DNA from: Patescibacteria group bacterium
GTDB lineage: Bacteria; Patescibacteriota; Gracilibacteria; UBA1369
Length of the DNA: 64,000 nucleotides
Direction: 5' to 3'
NCBI GenBank assembly: GCA_963169655.1
Contig: CAUJCM010000004.1
Span: 1 to 64,000 of the forward strand
Below, one piece after another: positions 34,663 to 44,128 of this stretch (positions are counted from its first letter, which is position 1; every line of letters begins with the position of its first letter). The notes beneath the pieces are model-generated. The model was not told the DNA's origin and did not search any database. It worked only from the letters and a program-made list of their open reading frames with translations. Position numbers and translations under genes: made by a program.

Positions 34663-35812
34663 TTCTCAGCTAAATAAAAAAATTTATGTTCATTTATTTC
34701 TTACAGCAGCTGCAAATTTAATTATTTTTTTGGGGTTGGCTTATATTTTTGAATTTGATAAATTTAATTGGATATTTATTGCTATTTTTGGTGCAGTTTT
34801 ATCCTTGAGTTTATTGATTGTTTATTATGTTGATTTAGTTGTTCCAATTCAAAAGGTTTTAACACAGATTAAAGCAGTTTTAACTCATCGAAAATATAAA
34901 AAGATATTTTCCAAAAGAACTGATGAAATAGGTATTTTTGCTCATTTTTTTAATGAAGTCACTGATAGTTTGGAGAGAGTTACAGATGAATTAGAAGCAA
35001 GTAGGAGAGTTTCAGGAGAATTAAAGACAGCTGGACAACTGCAAAAAGAATTGATTCCTATTTTAGCTCCTAAAATTGATGGTTTTGATATTGCAGTTAA
35101 AAATAGACAAGCTGAAGAATTAGGTGGTGATAATTTAGATTTTATTAAAGTGGGTAATTCGACTTATTTTTATGTTGGAGATGTGACAGGTCATGGTATC
35201 CCTGCTGCTATTGTGATGACAATGGTTAATACTTTGATCAATGCTTTTGCTGAAATTTATGATAGTGCTTATGATATTGTTGTAAATACTAATAGACGTT
35301 TAAAAAGTCGTATTCGGTCAACAATGTTTATGAGTATGTTGATGTTGAAATGGAATGGCTTAACAAAAAAAATGTCTTTTGTTGGTTGTGGCCATGAATA
35401 TTTGATTGTATATCGCTCTAAAACTGGTTTAGTGGAAGCTACTGTTAGTGGAGGAATCGCTTTAGGTATGGTTCCTGATAATAGTAAAATTGTAAAGGAA
35501 CAAGATATTAGTCTTTCTACTGGTGACATTATAGTTTTATATAGTGATGGTATTACTGAAGCAAGAAATATGAAGGGTGAAATGTTTGGTATTGATAGGT
35601 TAAAAGAATTGGTAGGTTTGTATGGAGGACTTGGTGATGCACAAAGTATTATTCAAAATATTGCTAAGGATTTTTCAAAATTTGTTGAGGAACATGTACA
35701 AGAAGATGATGTAACATTGATTATTGTTAAAAGGCTTGAAGATGGCGCTGAAGGTAAGGCTTCTGTTGATTTAAAACAGGAGAGATGGACTGATGAACCA
35801 GAGAAAGATTAA
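34655..35812 (+). CDS. Membrane SpoIIE/RsbU-type PP2C phosphatase
   Basis: A 385-residue Ser phosphatase. Two N-terminal membrane segments (about 10-30 and 38-60) flank a very short outside loop, followed by a HAMP-like stretch (PIQKVLTQIKAVL) and a coiled coil (about 95-130). The PP2C domain has EELGGDNLDFI, VGDVTGHGIPAAIVM, GHEYLIVYRS, LYSDGITEARN and EDDVTLIIVKR, with the metal-binding Asp residues present. It would dephosphorylate STAS proteins and so activate the switch. The lack of a large sensor domain suggests that membrane state or the HAMP-like region is the input. Confidence 0.92.
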   Translation: MLSSQLNKKIYVHLFLTAAANLIIFLGLAYIFEFDKFNWIFIAIFGAVLSLSLLIVYYVDLVVPIQKVLTQIKAVLTHRKYKKIFSKRTDEIGIFAHFFNEVTDSLERVTDELEASRRVSGELKTAGQLQKELIPILAPKIDGFDIAVKNRQAEELGGDNLDFIKVGNSTYFYVGDVTGHGIPAAIVMTMVNTLINAFAEIYDSAYDIVVNTNRRLKSRIRSTMFMSMLMLKWNGLTKKMSFVGCGHEYLIVYRSKTGLVEATVSGGIALGMVPDNSKIVKEQDISLSTGDIIVLYSDGITEARNMKGEMFGIDRLKELVGLYGGLGDAQSIIQNIAKDFSKFVEEHVQEDDVTLIIVKRLEDGAEGKASVDLKQERWTDEPEKD

Positions 35813-35862
35813 TTGATTTTTTTTTAGATTTTAGTAAGAATCAATTAACTTAAGATTTGATT

Positions 35863-36876
35863 ATGTTAGTTAATGATTTTGATTTTGATCTGCCAAAAAA
35901 ATTAATAGCAAATAAACCTGTGGATCCAAGAGATTATGCTAAGTTGCTTGTTTATAATCGAAATGATTACACTATTAAATATGATAAATTTTTTAATTTA
36001 GATAAATATTTAAGCGAGAATGATGTTTTAATTTTTAATAACTCAAAGGTTTTACCTGCAAGAATTGTTTTTCCTTTTAAAAATTCTTTTGCGGAACTAT
36101 TACTATTGGAATTTGAAAATGGGTTGTGGAAAGCTTTAGTGAAGCCAGGAAAGAAATTTAAAATTGGAGAAATTATAGAATGTTATGATATTAAATTTAT
36201 TGTTAAGGGTATCATACAAAATGGAATAAGATTATTAGACACTCAAGCTAATTACCAAGATGTTTTAAATTTAATGTTAAAAAATGGAGAGATGCCTATT
36301 CCTCCTTATATTTCTGGTAAAGATTTTATTAATGAAGATTATAATACAGTATATGCAAAGTATTTAGGTAGTGTTGCAGCTCCAACAGCTGGTTTGCATT
36401 TTACTAATTCTTTAATTAATAAATTACAATCTAAAGGGATATGTATAGAATTTGTAACTTTACATGTTGGACTTGGTACATTTTTGCCAATTAAAACTGA
36501 AGATACTAAATTTCATATAATGCATAGTGAAAATTATTTTATCGACTATTTTACGGCAGACAGACTAAATAAATATAAAAAATCAGGCAAAAATTTAATT
36601 TCTGTTGGGACAACTAGCGCGAGAGTGTTAGAAGATAATTTTGCAAAATTTGGAAAATTTCAAGAAGGTAATTTTAGTACAAATATTTTTATTGAACCTG
36701 GTTATCAATGGAAAGCCGTAAATTCTTTGATTACAAATTTTCACCTTCCAAAAAGTACTCTTTTAATGCTTGTCGCATCATTAATTGGAAAAGATAATTT
36801 ATTAAAAGTATATAAAAATGCTATTAAAAATGAGTTAAGATTTTTTTCTTTTGGAGATGGTATGCTAATTTTGTAA
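35863..36876 (+). CDS. queA: tRNA preQ1(34) S-adenosylmethionine ribosyltransferase-isomerase
   Basis: Transfers the ribosyl part of SAM to preQ1 in tRNA anticodons to make epoxyqueuosine. The ATG at 35863 is preferred over a TTG at 35857, giving 337 residues. Typical features are DFDFDLPKKLIANKP, VLIFNNSKVLPARI, GEMPIPPYI, YAKYLGSVAAPTAGLHFT, LHVGLGTFLPIKTED and SLITNFHLPKSTLLMLVA. No other queuosine gene is nearby. The 3' end overlaps the convergent fusion gene by 12 bp. Confidence 0.96.
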   Translation: MLVNDFDFDLPKKLIANKPVDPRDYAKLLVYNRNDYTIKYDKFFNLDKYLSENDVLIFNNSKVLPARIVFPFKNSFAELLLLEFENGLWKALVKPGKKFKIGEIIECYDIKFIVKGIIQNGIRLLDTQANYQDVLNLMLKNGEMPIPPYISGKDFINEDYNTVYAKYLGSVAAPTAGLHFTNSLINKLQSKGICIEFVTLHVGLGTFLPIKTEDTKFHIMHSENYFIDYFTADRLNKYKKSGKNLISVGTTSARVLEDNFAKFGKFQEGNFSTNIFIEPGYQWKAVNSLITNFHLPKSTLLMLVASLIGKDNLLKVYKNAIKNELRFFSFGDGMLIL

Positions 36877-39237
36877 CCATTTAGGAATAATTGGTGGTGT
36901 ATTAAAAGTAGAAATATTTTTGATTAATGAAATATCATCAATACTATATTTTCCATGGTACAGGTCTATTAAATTACCTCCATTATTAATAAATTGCGTG
37001 ACTTTTTTAAGCCCACTATAGTAGCAGTAGTCTTTGGTGAAGACACCTGGTTTAGATGTGTCACCTACACCTCTTTTGACTCTTAAACAAATGTCTAACG
37101 CACTTTTATCTGTTAGTTTTAATTGTTTTAATATTTCATAGAGTTCTGTAAAACTATGTTTATCAGCTAGGAAAATTGCTTTAGCAATAATACCTTTATA
37201 ATTTGCCTCATCTTTATCTTGGCTTTGTGATAGCACATTATATACCGCTAATCCTTCTTGAGTTGGTAAATAATTAGCAAACCCATAATTAAATAATTGA
37301 TATTTTTGTTTTCTACCATTTTCACTTGAAATTAAATGTGTTTCTAATTCATGAATTATTAGATCTTTAACCCTTTGTTCACTAAAAAATGAGTTTGCTT
37401 TTATTGAAATTTTTTTTGTTTTACTGACTATACATTTGGCAATCATTTTTTCTTTGATTACGATTTTCCAATTATAAATTCCATATTCATGTAAAGTTTT
37501 TTCAAATGTTTCCTTTAATTGTTCTGATGTTATTTCTTGTTGTTTTGTGGTTTTAGATTTTGTTTTTTCTATGATATTTTGATTTATATCTTCAATTTCT
37601 TCTTTAGTTGGAAAACCTAAAAATGATTTAGATAAAAATGTGAGATCACTTGATCCTCTAGCGTTAATTAAATTTAGATAATTATTTAATTCTTCAATTT
37701 TTCTTTGAAATAACATACCAAGATCACTACTATCATAACGTATTTTATGTAGATCTTTTTGCAGGTTTTCAGTTATATCATTATTAAATTGATATCTAAA
37801 TTGCGGATTATAAAAATGATTTTGATTGAATTTTTCTATTTCTTGTTTGAAATTTAATGGTCTAAAATAACTTAAAAATTTGAGCTGGCCTGCTATTTTA
37901 CAAATTTTTCTATCTGTTTCTAATGGATTATAGTTTGCAATAAATAAATTACTTTTTCCTTGAGAATTTTCAGTGAGTATATTGTTTATTGATGTATCAA
38001 TAAGAAATTGTCCACTTAGATCTTTTCTACCTAAAATTATTTGATATTTCTTTTTAATATTTTTTTCAATTTGAAAAATAGAAATAAACTTTTTGCCAGC
38101 TAATTTAAATTTTAATTGAAAATGAGTTTGAAATATATCTTTTTGTCTTTTTGATTTAATTAAACCTAATCTTTTAGCTAAATCAATACTGATATAGTTT
38201 TTTTTACGAGTAGTATTAATATATGCAATTGTTGGAAAAACCTGCTTTTGATGAAGAATATCAACTGTTTCATATAAACCAATTACTTTTTTACCTGTAA
38301 TTGATCTAACATTTTTTTCTACAGTATGACCGAATAAATCCTTGGCTAATCTTACACCCTTTGCTGTTGTAGTGACTTGAATTTCTGCTACTTTTTCTAA
38401 TCTTTTTTTTAAGGGGGCCATATTTGCTAGCTGAATACCAAGTCCTGCTCTTGCATTTATTTCTAATAATACAGGTCCCTGATGTTTATCAATAGCAATA
38501 TCAGCACCCATATATCCGAGATTTGTAGCTAGCTGTGCTTTTGTTGCAATTTGCAGTATTTCATCCCAATATGGAATTTTAATACCTTTAATTGGTCCAA
38601 AGCCTACTATCTCTTTTATTATCTGATTATGGTGAATAGCATGTGTTATTTCTCCTTTGGCCATATCAATTCCAGCGCCAACAGCTCCTTGATGTAAATT
38701 TGCTTTTCCACTAGATTCTTTTGTGGGTATTCGAAGCATTGCCATGACGGGTACTAAATTGTGAACAATGATTCTAATATCTGGAAGGCCTTTATAGGAA
38801 AATTGGCTTAAAATATCGTCACTAATAATTAATTTTTCAATTAAAACTTGATCTTTTTGTCCACTTAAAGAGTAGTTGCCATTAATAATATTATAAAAAT
38901 GCTCTATTATTTCTTCTAAACTATACTCTTGATTGTCAGTGCCAATAAAAATTTCTTTTTTTCTACCTGTTATAGGAATTATTCCTCCCCCACCAAATCC
39001 TTTATTAGGTTTAATTATAAATTCATTTGGAAGATAATTATAATTAAACTTTGTAAGTTCTTTCTGGTTTTTGATAACAGTGAGTAATTTTGGTACAGGA
39101 ATATTTCTAGCAGATAAAAAGGCTTTTGTTTTTACTTTATCATCAGCCATTTCGATGCTTTTTTTCTTATTGTATGGACCTATATATAATAGATTTCTTG
39201 CATTAATACCAAGAACTCCTTTTGAATCAAATAGCAT
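36865..39237 (-). CDS. ATP-grasp ligase / retropepsin-like / DUF1704 metallopeptidase fusion
   Basis: Three domains in 790 residues. Residues 1-285 are an alpha-L-glutamate-ligase-like (RimK-related) ATP-grasp: GINARNLLYIGPYN, the nucleotide loop KGFGGGGI (79-86), and the metal-binding LLEINARAGLGIQ (258-270). Residues 313-420 resemble the RimB-type retropepsin-like protease that accompanies such ligases (ILGRKDLSGQFLID), but the catalytic DTGA is INTT, so it is probably inactive. Residues 430-790 are DUF1704 (QEGLA/MATCAP family) with zinc motif HELETH (629-634) and QEGLA (660-664). Its start overlaps the 7TM gene stop (TAATG), so translation is coupled. The likely theme is adding and trimming amino acids on a peptide or cell-envelope substrate; the substrate is unknown. 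Confidence 0.88.
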   Translation of the reverse strand: MLFDSKGVLGINARNLLYIGPYNKKKSIEMADDKVKTKAFLSARNIPVPKLLTVIKNQKELTKFNYNYLPNEFIIKPNKGFGGGGIIPITGRKKEIFIGTDNQEYSLEEIIEHFYNIINGNYSLSGQKDQVLIEKLIISDDILSQFSYKGLPDIRIIVHNLVPVMAMLRIPTKESSGKANLHQGAVGAGIDMAKGEITHAIHHNQIIKEIVGFGPIKGIKIPYWDEILQIATKAQLATNLGYMGADIAIDKHQGPVLLEINARAGLGIQLANMAPLKKRLEKVAEIQVTTTAKGVRLAKDLFGHTVEKNVRSITGKKVIGLYETVDILHQKQVFPTIAYINTTRKKNYISIDLAKRLGLIKSKRQKDIFQTHFQLKFKLAGKKFISIFQIEKNIKKKYQIILGRKDLSGQFLIDTSINNILTENSQGKSNLFIANYNPLETDRKICKIAGQLKFLSYFRPLNFKQEIEKFNQNHFYNPQFRYQFNNDITENLQKDLHKIRYDSSDLGMLFQRKIEELNNYLNLINARGSSDLTFLSKSFLGFPTKEEIEDINQNIIEKTKSKTTKQQEITSEQLKETFEKTLHEYGIYNWKIVIKEKMIAKCIVSKTKKISIKANSFFSEQRVKDLIIHELETHLISSENGRKQKYQLFNYGFANYLPTQEGLAVYNVLSQSQDKDEANYKGIIAKAIFLADKHSFTELYEILKQLKLTDKSALDICLRVKRGVGDTSKPGVFTKDYCYYSGLKKVTQFINNGGNLIDLYHGKYSIDDISLIKNISTFNTPPIIPKWLQN

Positions 39238-40010
39238 TAATTTTGTTTAAAGATTAGTTTCCTGAATCGGATTATTTCTGTAAGGCGTAAACCTGTGTAT
39301 TTCCCAATCAAAAAAGTAATAAGAATTATTAGCAGATTTATTTCAGGAATAGTTTGTAATATATTTTTTAAAATACTAATTTCTATGAAACTTTGAGATG
39401 TGGTCCAATAATAGATTTTTCCTCCTAATAATAGAAAATTTAATGTAATAAATATAAAATATTTAATAAGTATGTTAAAATCATTTTTAATATTTTTGAA
39501 TGAAGTTTTGATATCTACAAATTTTTCATTAATTATACTAATGATAATAATACTGATAATGAAAAACGGCCCAGTATAAAGATTAAAAATATTAGTTTTA
39601 GCTAAAATAGGTAAGGTTAATATTGAAAATAAAGAAATGATTGAAATTATTAAGGAGGATTTTACTGCAAGATGAATATGTAATGATTTTATTATATATT
39701 TAGCTGTGTAAATTATTAATAGACTAATTAAAAGTAGTCCAATAGTTAGATAAAGACCCAAAATGAATGTATTTATGATTAAGATAATAGGTATGTAATG
39801 ACCGGGTATATTGACTCCTAAAATAATGTTAAAGAAAGCTAGAGTTAATCCAATAAATGGTAATATTTCTACTAAATAAATAATATCTTGAGATATTCCG
39901 ATATTTAATAAAGAGTTGATTGATAAGGATAAAATCCCCGTAAAACTAAAAATAATAAGTAAGAGTATTAAGGTGATTAAACTTGTAATTTTTAATATTT
40001 GCGCTTTCAT
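39237..40010 (-). CDS. Seven-TM protein of the glutamate-ligase neighbourhood
   Basis: A 257-residue membrane protein with about seven hydrophobic helices and a conserved-looking loop GVNIPGHYIPIIL, resembling the 7TM domain that elsewhere is fused to an inactive transglutaminase and sits next to alpha-L-glutamate-ligase-like genes. The transglutaminase part is missing. The ATG at 40010 is preferred because a TATAAT lies just upstream; the open frame extends to 40067 with residues that look non-coding. It is translationally coupled to the fusion gene, so the two almost certainly work together at the membrane. Confidence 0.72.
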   Translation of the reverse strand: MKAQILKITSLITLILLLIIFSFTGILSLSINSLLNIGISQDIIYLVEILPFIGLTLAFFNIILGVNIPGHYIPIILIINTFILGLYLTIGLLLISLLIIYTAKYIIKSLHIHLAVKSSLIISIISLFSILTLPILAKTNIFNLYTGPFFIISIIIISIINEKFVDIKTSFKNIKNDFNILIKYFIFITLNFLLLGGKIYYWTTSQSFIEISILKNILQTIPEINLLIILITFLIGKYTGLRLTEIIRFRKLIFKQN

Positions 40011-40019
40011 ATTGTTGCT

Positions 40020-40025
40020 ATTATA
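40020..40025 (-). promoter_or_regulatory. -10 box for the 7TM/fusion operon
   Basis: TATAAT on the minus strand ends 9 bp before the ATG at 40010, so the transcript would have a leader of about two or three bases. The -35 (TATATA at 17 bp) is weak. Confidence 0.45.
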
Positions 40026-40112
40026 GGTGCTTTCTTGTTTAGTATATATAAAAACTAGTGAAAACAAAACAATTAAGTGATTATTATAATTGTTTTAATT
40101 TATGTGTGATAT

Positions 40113-40141
40113 TTGAATTTTATTCTTAAAAATGCTATAAT
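40113..40141 (+). promoter_or_regulatory. Strong promoter for the surface-protein gene
   Basis: TTGAAT (40113-40118), a 17-bp spacer ending in TGC, and TATAAT (40136-40141). It is an extended -10 promoter with near-consensus spacing, suggesting high expression. Confidence 0.75.
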
Positions 40142-40168
40142 AATAGGATTTAATTAATAAACAAATAT

Positions 40169-42394
40169 ATGTTTTTGACCAAAACAGATAAAGTTATCAA
40201 GATTTCTATTATAAATTTTATGTTATTGGCTTTTTTAAGCTCAATTAACTTGGTTTACGCAAAATCTTTACCGGTTGTGTTGGGACTTGATGGTATTGCA
40301 GGGCAATCAACACAAGTTAGAATAGAAAATTTTAATTCTGATGAGATTGTTAATATTACAGTTACTAAGCCTGATAATTCTAATTTAATGTTTTCTACAA
40401 AGGCTGATAAAGCTGGTAATGCTGTTATTGAGTTGTATGATTATCATTTACAAAAAGCTGGTATTTATTATGTGTCTGCAGAATCAGTTGATAAAAAGCT
40501 AAAAACAAATAAAAATAGTTTTACGATTTTTGCTGGTGCTTTAGATGTTAATAAATCCATTTTGACAACTGAAAGGGCTGTTATCAAAGCTGATGGTATG
40601 GACCAAGCTAATGTTTCGGTAGTAGCACAAGATTATTATGGAAATTTACTAGACGGACATTCCATTAAGTTAGTTTCTACCGATAGAAACGCTGTAATTT
40701 CTCCTTCCATCATTCATACTGATAAAAAAGGTTTTGGTACTTTTAAAATATCTAATAATAAGGAAGGGATTATTACTTTAATGGCTTTAGACTTGGCAGA
40801 AAGTGAAGTTTTGAATAGTAGAATTGATTTATCTTTTGTTAATTCTAATAAATTTTTGGCTGATGCTGGAGGTGATTTTATTAAAGTTGCCTATGCGGCT
40901 GGTCCGATTGCAGGTTTTAAGATAGATAAGATACCTTCTAATATTAAAGCTAATCAAAATGTATCTTTTGATGTAGTTGCAGTTGATGCTGATGGAAGTA
41001 CTGTTCAAGATTATACTGGTACCATAAGATTTTCTGCTGAGGGTGAGAATAGTTCTGGGGTAAATTTACCCTCTAACTATAAATTTTTAGATTCAGATCT
41101 TGGTAAACACACTTTTAACTTAGGCCTTAGTTTTGTAGAAAAAGGCACATATAAGTTAGTTGTAAGTGCTGTAGATGATAAATTTAAGAAAGGAGAAGTA
41201 ACTGTCGTAGTTGGTGATGGCTCTACAAATTCATTAAATAATGGAGATTTAGGAAATAAGCCAATTATTAATTCGCCTATTGCCGGTACTTATAGTCAAT
41301 CAAAACAGACAATTTCAGGAATTGCTTCAGCTAATTCTCAAATTAAAGTGTATGATAATGGACAAGAAGTTGGTGTTGCTACTACCTCACCTGCAGGAAA
41401 ATTTACTTTAGATATTGATGATTTATCTGATGGTAATCATTCTTTATATGTTACAAGTACAGATATTATTACTTTGTCTGTGTTAGGAACTTCTGATGCT
41501 GTTGAATTTAAAATTGATACTACCGCTCCTAAAATTGATGATATTCAATTTGACCCAATGACTGGAATTAAAGCTGGCTCTCCTATAAATGTGTCTGTAT
41601 TTAGTGAAAAGAATTTAGCTCAAGCTGCTCTTATTTTTAATTATGATATTATTCCTTTAACAGCTAGTTTAAATGACCCTTCTGTTTATGTAGGTACTTT
41701 TCAGGCTCCACTTGAGAAAGGTGTTTATAAATTGAATGTTCTACTTGTAGATGAGTTACAAAACGAACAGACTTATGAAAATCAAGCCACGGTGTCTGTA
41801 ACAGGTGAAGGTGCAGCGGTAGCAAAAGGTGATAACGAGCCTAAAGTTGTTTCTCCTCAAGACAACAATAGTACTTCAACAAACAGCCAAAATAATACAA
41901 ATAAAGGGGAAGTTGTTGGTGCTCCATCGCAAGTAACTGGTTTAATTGCTTATGGATCTGATAAAAGAGTTACTTTAGTTTGGGATGCTGCAATTGATGA
42001 TAATTTAGTTAAAAATTATAAAGTTTATTTTGGAGATGATGTGAGAAATATAAATAGAGAAGTAAATACTAAGGATGCAAGTACTACTTGGTATATTCCT
42101 GAACTTGAAAATGGCAAGGAATATTTCTTTGCAGTGTCAGCTATTGATGATGAAGGAAATGAAAGTGCAGTTAGAAGTGAAATTGTGAGTGGAATCCCTT
42201 TTACTTTAGAAATTAATAATGCTCTTTCAAATCATATTCCGACCGAATCTTTAGATAACAAGGATTTACATTCTGCTGCTTATGATGGTCCTTTCCCAAG
42301 TAATTCTCCAAAAACAGGACCTGGTTTGATTTTTGTTATAGGTGGAAGTAGTTTGGCTGGTGCTTATTTAAGTAGGAAAAAGACAAAAAAGTAA
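40169..42394 (+). CDS. Secreted surface protein with Ig-like and FN3 domains
   Basis: A 741-residue exported protein. The signal peptide spans about 1-31 (ending VYA). Several beta-sandwich modules follow: an invasin/Big-1-like domain (about 125-220, with KADGMDQANVSVVAQDYYGN), a further Ig-like module (about 245-345), a Big-type module after INSPIAGTYSQSKQTISG, and one starting DTTAPKIDDIQFDP. A Ser/Asn/Thr-rich linker precedes an FN3 domain (about 590-680). The C-terminus, SPKTGPG plus a hydrophobic segment and RKKTKK, is a sorting-type signal with SPKTG instead of LPxTG. It is probably exposed on the cell surface and used for adhesion. Confidence 0.85.
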   Translation: MFLTKTDKVIKISIINFMLLAFLSSINLVYAKSLPVVLGLDGIAGQSTQVRIENFNSDEIVNITVTKPDNSNLMFSTKADKAGNAVIELYDYHLQKAGIYYVSAESVDKKLKTNKNSFTIFAGALDVNKSILTTERAVIKADGMDQANVSVVAQDYYGNLLDGHSIKLVSTDRNAVISPSIIHTDKKGFGTFKISNNKEGIITLMALDLAESEVLNSRIDLSFVNSNKFLADAGGDFIKVAYAAGPIAGFKIDKIPSNIKANQNVSFDVVAVDADGSTVQDYTGTIRFSAEGENSSGVNLPSNYKFLDSDLGKHTFNLGLSFVEKGTYKLVVSAVDDKFKKGEVTVVVGDGSTNSLNNGDLGNKPIINSPIAGTYSQSKQTISGIASANSQIKVYDNGQEVGVATTSPAGKFTLDIDDLSDGNHSLYVTSTDIITLSVLGTSDAVEFKIDTTAPKIDDIQFDPMTGIKAGSPINVSVFSEKNLAQAALIFNYDIIPLTASLNDPSVYVGTFQAPLEKGVYKLNVLLVDELQNEQTYENQATVSVTGEGAAVAKGDNEPKVVSPQDNNSTSTNSQNNTNKGEVVGAPSQVTGLIAYGSDKRVTLVWDAAIDDNLVKNYKVYFGDDVRNINREVNTKDASTTWYIPELENGKEYFFAVSAIDDEGNESAVRSEIVSGIPFTLEINNALSNHIPTESLDNKDLHSAAYDGPFPSNSPKTGPGLIFVIGGSSLAGAYLSRKKTKK

Positions 42395-42458
42395 TCTATT
42401 AATTTAGTTTTTAAAATTGTTTGTTTTAGTTTAAGATATTAAAAACTAACTTTAAGAA

Positions 42459-42722
42459 ATGTTAAGAGAAATCCTTTTAAGTTTTGGCTCATTGATATGT
42501 GATATTTTGAGTACTGCTATACTTATTCAAATTTTGCTTCTATGGATATTAGGGCCAAATAATAAAGGTAGTAATTTTTTAGAAACGATCACTTTTCCTG
42601 TGATGAATATTGCAAAAAAAATAACTCCAAAAATGGGAATGTTAGATTTTTCTCCAGTAATTGCTATGATATCATTAGAAATTATTAAATCTGTGTGGAT
42701 AATGTTAATCTCTCAAATATGA
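42459..42722 (+). CDS. YggT-family membrane protein
   Basis: An 87-residue protein with two hydrophobic segments (about 8-32 and 66-86). The middle reads FPVMNIAKKITPKMGMLDFSPVIAMISL, matching the YggT pattern of PxxxxxRxxxPxxGxxDxSPxxAxxxL. YggT proteins are linked to division-related or osmotic functions; the exact role is unknown. Its TGA overlaps the cysS ATG (ATGA), showing translational coupling and confirming that TGA is a stop codon here. Confidence 0.78.
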   Translation: MLREILLSFGSLICDILSTAILIQILLLWILGPNNKGSNFLETITFPVMNIAKKITPKMGMLDFSPVIAMISLEIIKSVWIMLISQI

Positions 42723-44128
42723 AAAAAATTATTTTTTTTAATTCACTTGGAAGAAAATTAGAGGAATTTAAGCCTTTGATTGATGGTTATGTTTCTTTAT
42801 ATTGTTGTGGCCCCACAGTTTATTCATTTGCTACTTTAGGTAATTTTAGAACTTATATTTTTGAGGATTTTTTGAGGAGGACTTTGGAATATAATAATTA
42901 TCAAGTTAATCATGTAATGAATATTACTGATGTTGGCCATTTGACAGGCGATAATTTGGGCGATGCAAATATTGGGCTAGATAAAGTTGAAGAAGCTGCA
43001 AATAAAGAGAAAAAAACTGTTTATGATTTAACTCAATTTTATATTGATTCATTTTTGAAAGACAGTAGCGCTTTGAATATTTTAAAACCAAAAGTTATTC
43101 CTAAAGCTACTGATCATATTCAGGAACAAATTAATATGATTAAGAAGCTTTTAGAGCTTGGTTATGCTTATCAAATTGAAGACGGTATTTATTTTGATAT
43201 TTCAAAATGGAAGGAATATGGAAAACTTTCTGGACAGAAGCTAAATGAAAAATTAGCAGGTGCTAGAATTGAAGTTAAAGGAGGTAAAAAGAATGCTTAT
43301 GATTTTGCGTTGTGGAAATTTAGCCCGAAAGATGTGGTTAGACAAATGGAATGGGATTCTCCTTGGGGTAAAGGTTTTCCTGGATGGCATATTGAATGTA
43401 GTGCAATGAGCATTAAATATTTAGGAGAACATTTTGATATTCACTGTGGAGGAGCTGATCATATAGCGGTTCATCATGAAAATGAAATTGCTCAAAGTGA
43501 AGCTAGTACAGGTAAAACTTTTGCTAATTATTGGATGCATGGCGAATTTATGATGGTAGATGGAAATAGAATGGGAAAATCTCAGGGTAATGCTTATTTA
43601 GTTAGTGATTTAATTGAAAAAGGCTTAAATCCTTTAGCTTTTAGGTATTTAACTATGAATACTCATTATAGGATACAGCTAAATTTTACTTGGCAAGGAG
43701 TACAAGCTGCTAATACTGCATTAAATAGGTTGTTTAATAATATTTTAGCTTTAAAAAAGATAGTAGGTGGTGTTAAAGGTGAAATTAATTTGAATTTTAA
43801 AGAGAAATTTTTAAATTCGATTAATAATGATTTAAATATGGCTGAGGCTTTGAGTGTAGTATGGGATACTTTGAAAAGTAATTTGAGTGATGAGGATAAA
43901 TTAGCAACTTTGATTGATTTTGATTTAGTCTTAGGTTTGGGACTAAAAGACTTGGAAGAAGAAGAGATTGAAATTACTCCGGAAATTGAAGAATTATTGT
44001 ATTCGCGTAAATTAGCTAGAGAGAAGAAGGATTTTAAAGAAGCTGATAATATTAGAAATCAATTAAAGTCTTTAGGTGTGAATGTGGTTGATGGACCTGA
44101 TGGGCAGAAATTAGAGAGGATTACTTAA
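42719..44128 (+). CDS. cysS: Cysteinyl-tRNA synthetase
   Basis: Charges tRNA(Cys). The start at 42719 ([13 protein letters not shown]) is preferred over an upstream ATG at 42695, giving 469 residues. The zinc/cysteine site begins [18 protein letters not shown], followed by WHIECSAMS and [20 protein letters not shown]. The KMSKS loop reads RMGKSQGN, a variant. The C-terminal helical part holds [18 protein letters not shown]-like anticodon-binding residues. The stop overlaps the convergent murC gene by 8 bp. Confidence 0.97.
   Translation: MKKIIFFNSLGRKLEEFKPLIDGYVSLYCCGPTVYSFATLGNFRTYIFEDFLRRTLEYNNYQVNHVMNITDVGHLTGDNLGDANIGLDKVEEAANKEKKTVYDLTQFYIDSFLKDSSALNILKPKVIPKATDHIQEQINMIKKLLELGYAYQIEDGIYFDISKWKEYGKLSGQKLNEKLAGARIEVKGGKKNAYDFALWKFSPKDVVRQMEWDSPWGKGFPGWHIECSAMSIKYLGEHFDIHCGGADHIAVHHENEIAQSEASTGKTFANYWMHGEFMMVDGNRMGKSQGNAYLVSDLIEKGLNPLAFRYLTMNTHYRIQLNFTWQGVQAANTALNRLFNNILALKKIVGGVKGEINLNFKEKFLNSINNDLNMAEALSVVWDTLKSNLSDEDKLATLIDFDLVLGLGLKDLEEEEIEITPEIEELLYSRKLAREKKDFKEADNIRNQLKSLGVNVVDGPDGQKLERIT

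Noticed and set aside
40011-40067. Upstream start for the 7TM protein
   Set aside because: The extra residues (MFSLVFIYTKQESTYNSNN) look non-coding, and a -10 box lies within this stretch, so a transcript would start after it.
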